A stretch of 64,000 nt of DNA. Origin: Sipunculus nudus (taxonomy: Eukaryota > Annelida > Sipuncula > Golfingiida > Sipunculidae). Location of the stretch: positions 48,427,676-48,491,675 of the forward strand of contig CM049311.1 in assembly GCA_026874595.1 (NCBI GenBank), written 5' to 3'. A program made the position numbers and the translations under genes. Positions 59,785 through 64,000 of this stretch are shown here, one piece after another. The notes beneath the pieces are model-generated. The model saw only the letters and a program-made list of their open reading frames with translations. It was not told the DNA's origin and made no database searches. Within the stretch, counting starts at the first letter, position 1. Every line of letters begins with the position of its first letter.

Positions 59785-60991
59785 TATACCGTAAATACTT
59801 CTCCGCTACCAGCGTACGGCGACATCTCGCGGTCCACACCCTCAGGAGGCCCGAAGACTACATGCACACTGTATCTTGAGCAGTTGATATGGAATATGAC
59901 AGTGCCTCTTATACATATTATTCGAGTTGTCGGCATCCAGTTGAATTATAATCGAGTGCTGGGGTGTCATGCAAAAATCAATAATAATCAGGGCTGGAGT
60001 TCAAAGGCCTTGAAGGGCCCGTCTACCAGAAGAGGTTTCTGAGTAACAACAAATAATGATATTATTACATATATATATACCAAAGTGTCATATGAAAGTC
60101 GATGAACGTTCCTTCCGTTTCATAGCCTCTTTTTATTATTACATAGGCTTTATTATTATATTGCACAAGGGTGGAGGTCAGTGAGGCCATTCTTTGTGAA
60201 ATGACGTAAATTTCGTCAATTTGAATAAAAAATCCACTGTATTTTTTTCTCAGTCTTCATGCGTTACATGAAAAAAATGTGACTTCATTTCTTCTTTGAG
60301 TATGTTTAGTGATATATGTCATTTTTGTGTAATTTTAAGAGGTTAGGGAATTAAATATAATGCGATAACTTTTATAGTGAGAACGATTGGAAATATATAC
60401 TTGTATGCGTAATATTTAATCTGATAACCTTATAGAGAGGACTGCTTTGGAATATTAACATTATTTTATTGCTCATTGTGTAATTATATATAACTAAAAC
60501 CAGGTTAGTTTTCTGTAAATCAATTTTTCATGGTAATATTTATTTGATAATTACAATTAAAACTTCAAGTAAGTTTGAAAATGGTACATCCTTTGCCTCT
60601 CAGTAGGCTCTATATGTCTTATATGTTTCGTGTTTCATGCTTTGCACGCCTATGGTTTGAGTAAAAATTAAAAAATAAACAGATACGGATCAGAGGTTTA
60701 TCAATATTTGAAGAATATTATATATAAGGGTATAAATATTATCAATTTGGTACATACACATGATCTGTGATTTCAATGTTTTATATTTGGTAATTATTTG
60801 TGTGGTGCAATATATGATTAAAAATGGGAAACTGGTCAAAACACAAAATGCATATTTTATGTTTTATTTATTCAAAATTTTCTAAACCGTTTCACACTCA
60901 TCCCCTTTCGGGCGCTTTGGCTTCATCAAACTCGCTACACTTGCAGAATGCGCCCCACATTTTTTTAAAATGCTCAAAAACCTATGATATA

Positions 60992-61069
<78 letters not shown>

Positions 61070-62991
61070 CCCATGCACACACACACACACTTTTAAGAAC
61101 GCTCAAAAGTCTATGTCTAACATCTTTTAAAACCAATTTAAATACATCTCTTTCCATAAGGTTTTGGTCATTTATAAGTATTTTTTAGCAACTCATCTAC
61201 AACGGATCAACACGAGAGAGAAGGTGAGAAGAAAGTGGGATCAGGGAGAGTCACATAAGTAGGTTTGAGAGGAATTGTGTTTTGTAAGTATAGGTATATA
61301 TCTGAGTGCGTGTGCGTGAGTCCGACTATTGGAGAGTTGGCGCGATTTAAATACTATATTTATTATTATTATTATTATTTTTAAACTATCTATTATTAAT
61401 ATTATTATTATTATTATAGTTTTATTTTATTTCATATTGCTTTCATTAAAAAATAACTTTTTTAGAAGAGACAGACCTTTTCTCATTATCCGAAATTATA
61501 CAACTATTATATAGGCATGAACTCAGAAAAACAGATTGGTTAAATTTGTAACCAATTTAATTGAATAAGCAAATTTTGGTTGTATTAACAAAGATATTGT
61601 TTATCTTAACAAACGTATTTTTAAAGTACTAACCATACCGGTAAGTTGTTCTGACCAATTTTATTGGTTAATAGAATAAAAATACTGTGTGTAGGTCTAA
61701 CCAATATATTTGCCAGTTGATAACTATATATTGGTTACCTTAGCACACATATATGAATAGTTTGGTTGGTTGAAATGATATTGATAGATTTAACCAACAC
61801 ATTCGTTATTTAAACCAACTTGTTGGTTATGTAGTGATCAAATTCATTGGGCATTTGGACCAATTTTTGTTGGTCGACTATTTCGTTGCATATATTTAAC
61901 CATGCAGTTTTCTTGGTTGAGTTAAAAAAGGTTGATTTTACAAACATATTATGGCTATTTTTACCAACTGATTGATCAAGAACTGACCAAAACGATTGTT
62001 CAGTTTTAACATCAGACACAAAAGTGCTCTAAATCAGTTGCAAGTGATACAAGCTTTACTGGCTGAGGGGAAGGGTAGTGCTTTTTTTTAAGTCCATCCG
62101 AGTGCAAAAACATCGACCTAAATTGTTGCTCTTACATGCGTGCTAGATCTCCAATACGGTTGATTTTCTAAAACTGAGGTTTAGCATTAATAAAAAAATC
62201 ACTTTATAAATTTATAAAACTACCGCAAGTGTACTCGGTGAATGAACTTAAGAAGGCATTTTAAGCTTTCAGCATTCATAACCATGTGGAATAAAATATA
62301 TGATGAAAGCTGTTTTGTTGTTTTTATTATTATCATGATTATTATCAATGTTGCTGATACCCCAAACTCCAATGCAGCTAGATCGTGAGGCCCCTATAGC
62401 TGGAATCATGCATATAAGGACAGTTCGGCTAATTACCTCTACATAAATCTATAAATATTTAACTTAATTGGTATAATTATAATTGTTATTATTATTTTTA
62501 TTATTATTATTCAAAAAGGAAGGTACCCCAAACCCCCAGTTGGTTTGTGAGGCCCCTACAGTTGGACTGCGTCCAGACAACTCGGTTGATAAACTCTATA
62601 TAATTCTCTGTAATATAACACTTAACTGGTTCTGCTCAACATGAATAAAACTGCTGGCACATTGTGGTACAGCAACATTCATGCATGTGCATTATCAATT
62701 GAACCAGTTGTTGTACCTTAATTGATATATGCGGGTAAAGTATACTAAAGAATCGTCGTGAAATGGGAATGAAAAGCCTGCATGAAATGTGCCTACTGAT
62801 GTTGTGTGCAGGTCTCCATAGAAACAACCATGCAGGAATACGATATATACGGACTCGTTTATTCAATTGACATTGTTGACATTGCTCCCACGAAACAGTA
62901 CTGTAGTCCCAACAGATAAAGTCAAACTAACTGTACATTAATAAATTATATATATATCCTAGACTAAGACTTGTACTCTGACTTATAGATA
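59785..62991. other. Upstream flank of ZFC3H1, no gene recognised
   Basis: Contains the 5' flank, a (TA)n microsatellite, ATT-rich tracts at 61360-61420 and 62470-62512, and an array of TTGGTT/AACCAA motifs at 61530-62010. No open frame resembles a known protein. Confidence 0.5.
60993..61067 (+). repeat. (TA)n microsatellite
   Basis: About 37 uninterrupted TA dinucleotides followed by a short (CA)n at about 61076-61089. The open frames reading IYIYIY across it are artefacts. Confidence 0.95.
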
Positions 62992-64000
62992 AACAAGTGG
63001 CCCACGGGCCATGACGCTCAGCTGAATTCAAGGAATGTTGAACAATGAGCAAAATGACTGCCAGAGTGCAAACAAATCATGAATTTTGTGAAAAGTCCTT
63101 AGAAATGGGTTTCAATGGGCTTTTGGACCGATGACAACTTCATTTGAAGGTCTCATAAATAGAAAAAAATGCGTAAAAATTTGAAAAAAATACAGGGAGT
63201 GCCACCAGTCTGCAGGAACTGATGAAACACTCCATGATCAATATATGTCCAAAGAATCATGGCTATCAAGGCATTAGTTATTCAGACACTGGAACTTTTG
63301 TTTGTATCAAATTTTTAATTATTCTTGGGGGTATTTATGAGCCCTATAGCTCGGAGAATATGGGTAACAGAAACCTAATTTCAGGTTTCCAAGGAGATTT
63401 TTCATTAGTCTCCCTGGATGTCAAGTAAGAAGATTCTAGGTACAGCAGTTACAGTTTGTAGCATGTTAACAGATGACCACTTCATTTGAAGGTCTCATAA
63501 ATAGAGAAAAAATGCCTAAAAAATTGAAAAAAATACAGGTGGTGCCACCAGTTTGCAGGAACTGATGGAACACTCCATGATCAATATGCCTGCAAAGAAT
63601 CTTGGAGATCACTGCATTGGTTATTCAGATACTGGAGTTTTGTATCAAATTTTTAATTATTCTGAGGGGTACTTACTACGAAGGATATGGGTAACAGAGA
63701 CCTAATTTCATGTTTTCACAGAGACTTTTCATGAACCTCCCTTGATGTCAAGTTAGAAGAATCTAGGTCCAGCGGTTACGATTTGTGCCCTGTTAACAAA
63801 TGACAGCTTTTTTGAAGGTCTCAAAAATAAAGAAAAAATTTCGTAAAAATTGAAAAAAAATACAGATGGCGCCACCAGTTTGCAGAAACTGATGGAACAT
63901 CCCATGATCAATATTCATGCAAAGAATAATGGTGATCAATGCAGTAGTTATTCAGAGACTTGAGTTTTTGTATCAAATTTTGCATTATTCTGGGGGGTAC
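62992..64000 (+). mobile_element. Second copy of the ~337-bp-unit element, cut by the window end
   Basis: Starts AACAAGTGGCCCACGGGCCA then TGACGCTCAGCTGA, as at 9939. Array markers (GATTCTAGGTACAG, GAATCTAGGTCCAG) at 63432 and 63759 are 327 bp apart. Units carry GGTGGTGCCACC or ATGGCGCCACC. The right end lies outside the window. Confidence 0.7.

Noticed and set aside
60882-61188. Open frames coding IYIYIY
   Set aside because: (TA)n microsatellite artefact.

Overview
The window is animal genomic DNA, AT-rich and loaded with interspersed and tandem repeats. It is dominated by one large intron-rich gene on the minus strand. Spliced together from recognisable exons, its product matches the metazoan nuclear RNA-surveillance protein ZFC3H1. 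That protein is the zinc-finger scaffold of the PAXT connection, which links the exosome helicase MTR4 to poly(A)-binding protein on nuclear transcripts. The organism is probably a lophotrochozoan, most likely a bivalve mollusc. This is inferred from the divergence of the protein from vertebrate ZFC3H1 and from the repeat style: transposons with internal satellite arrays and tRNA-derived SINEs. No diagnostic marker gene is present.

Layout. The gene starts at an ATG at 59722-59724, with an ETS-type CCGGAAGT about 55 bp upstream, and runs leftward. I placed 34 coding exons from 59724 down to 6545. All introns are GT-AG and all junctions are phase-compatible; the joins of exons 6/7 and 32/33 have more than one solution. 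The exons encode about 2,130 residues, against 1,989 in human. Order along the protein: acidic and RG/P-rich N-terminus, coiled coils and charged helices, Pro-rich linkers, one C-x7-C-x4-C-x3-H zinc finger split by an intron, then a long C-terminal array of helical HAT/TPR-like repeats. The last exon is unresolved; two candidates are given (2231-2435 and 477-599). The 4.3 kb upstream of the start codon (59725-64000) holds no gene I recognise.

Repeats fill the introns. The most striking is a 4.3 kb GC-rich insertion at 14340-18632 between exons 27 and 28. It has ~160-180 bp inverted terminal repeats. It also has an internal region that is the complement of the two outer ends joined together, the signature of DIRS-type tyrosine-recombinase retrotransposons. 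Its decayed interior carries a Cys-rich gag-like motif, RNase H-like motifs and all the tyrosine-recombinase boxes. Other introns hold elements with internal arrays: 337-bp units at 9939-12466 and again at 62992-64000, and 280-bp units at 20883-22709 and 35308-36760. There are also 145-bp, 37-bp and ~40-55-bp tandem arrays. Several unrelated-looking families share the 12-bp palindrome GGTGGCGCCACC.

At three exon edges the splice junction itself has been tandemly duplicated into the intron: the exon 21 donor, the exon 23 donor and the exon 25 acceptor. This leaves decoy splice sites and is, with the DIRS element, the most interesting signal in the window.
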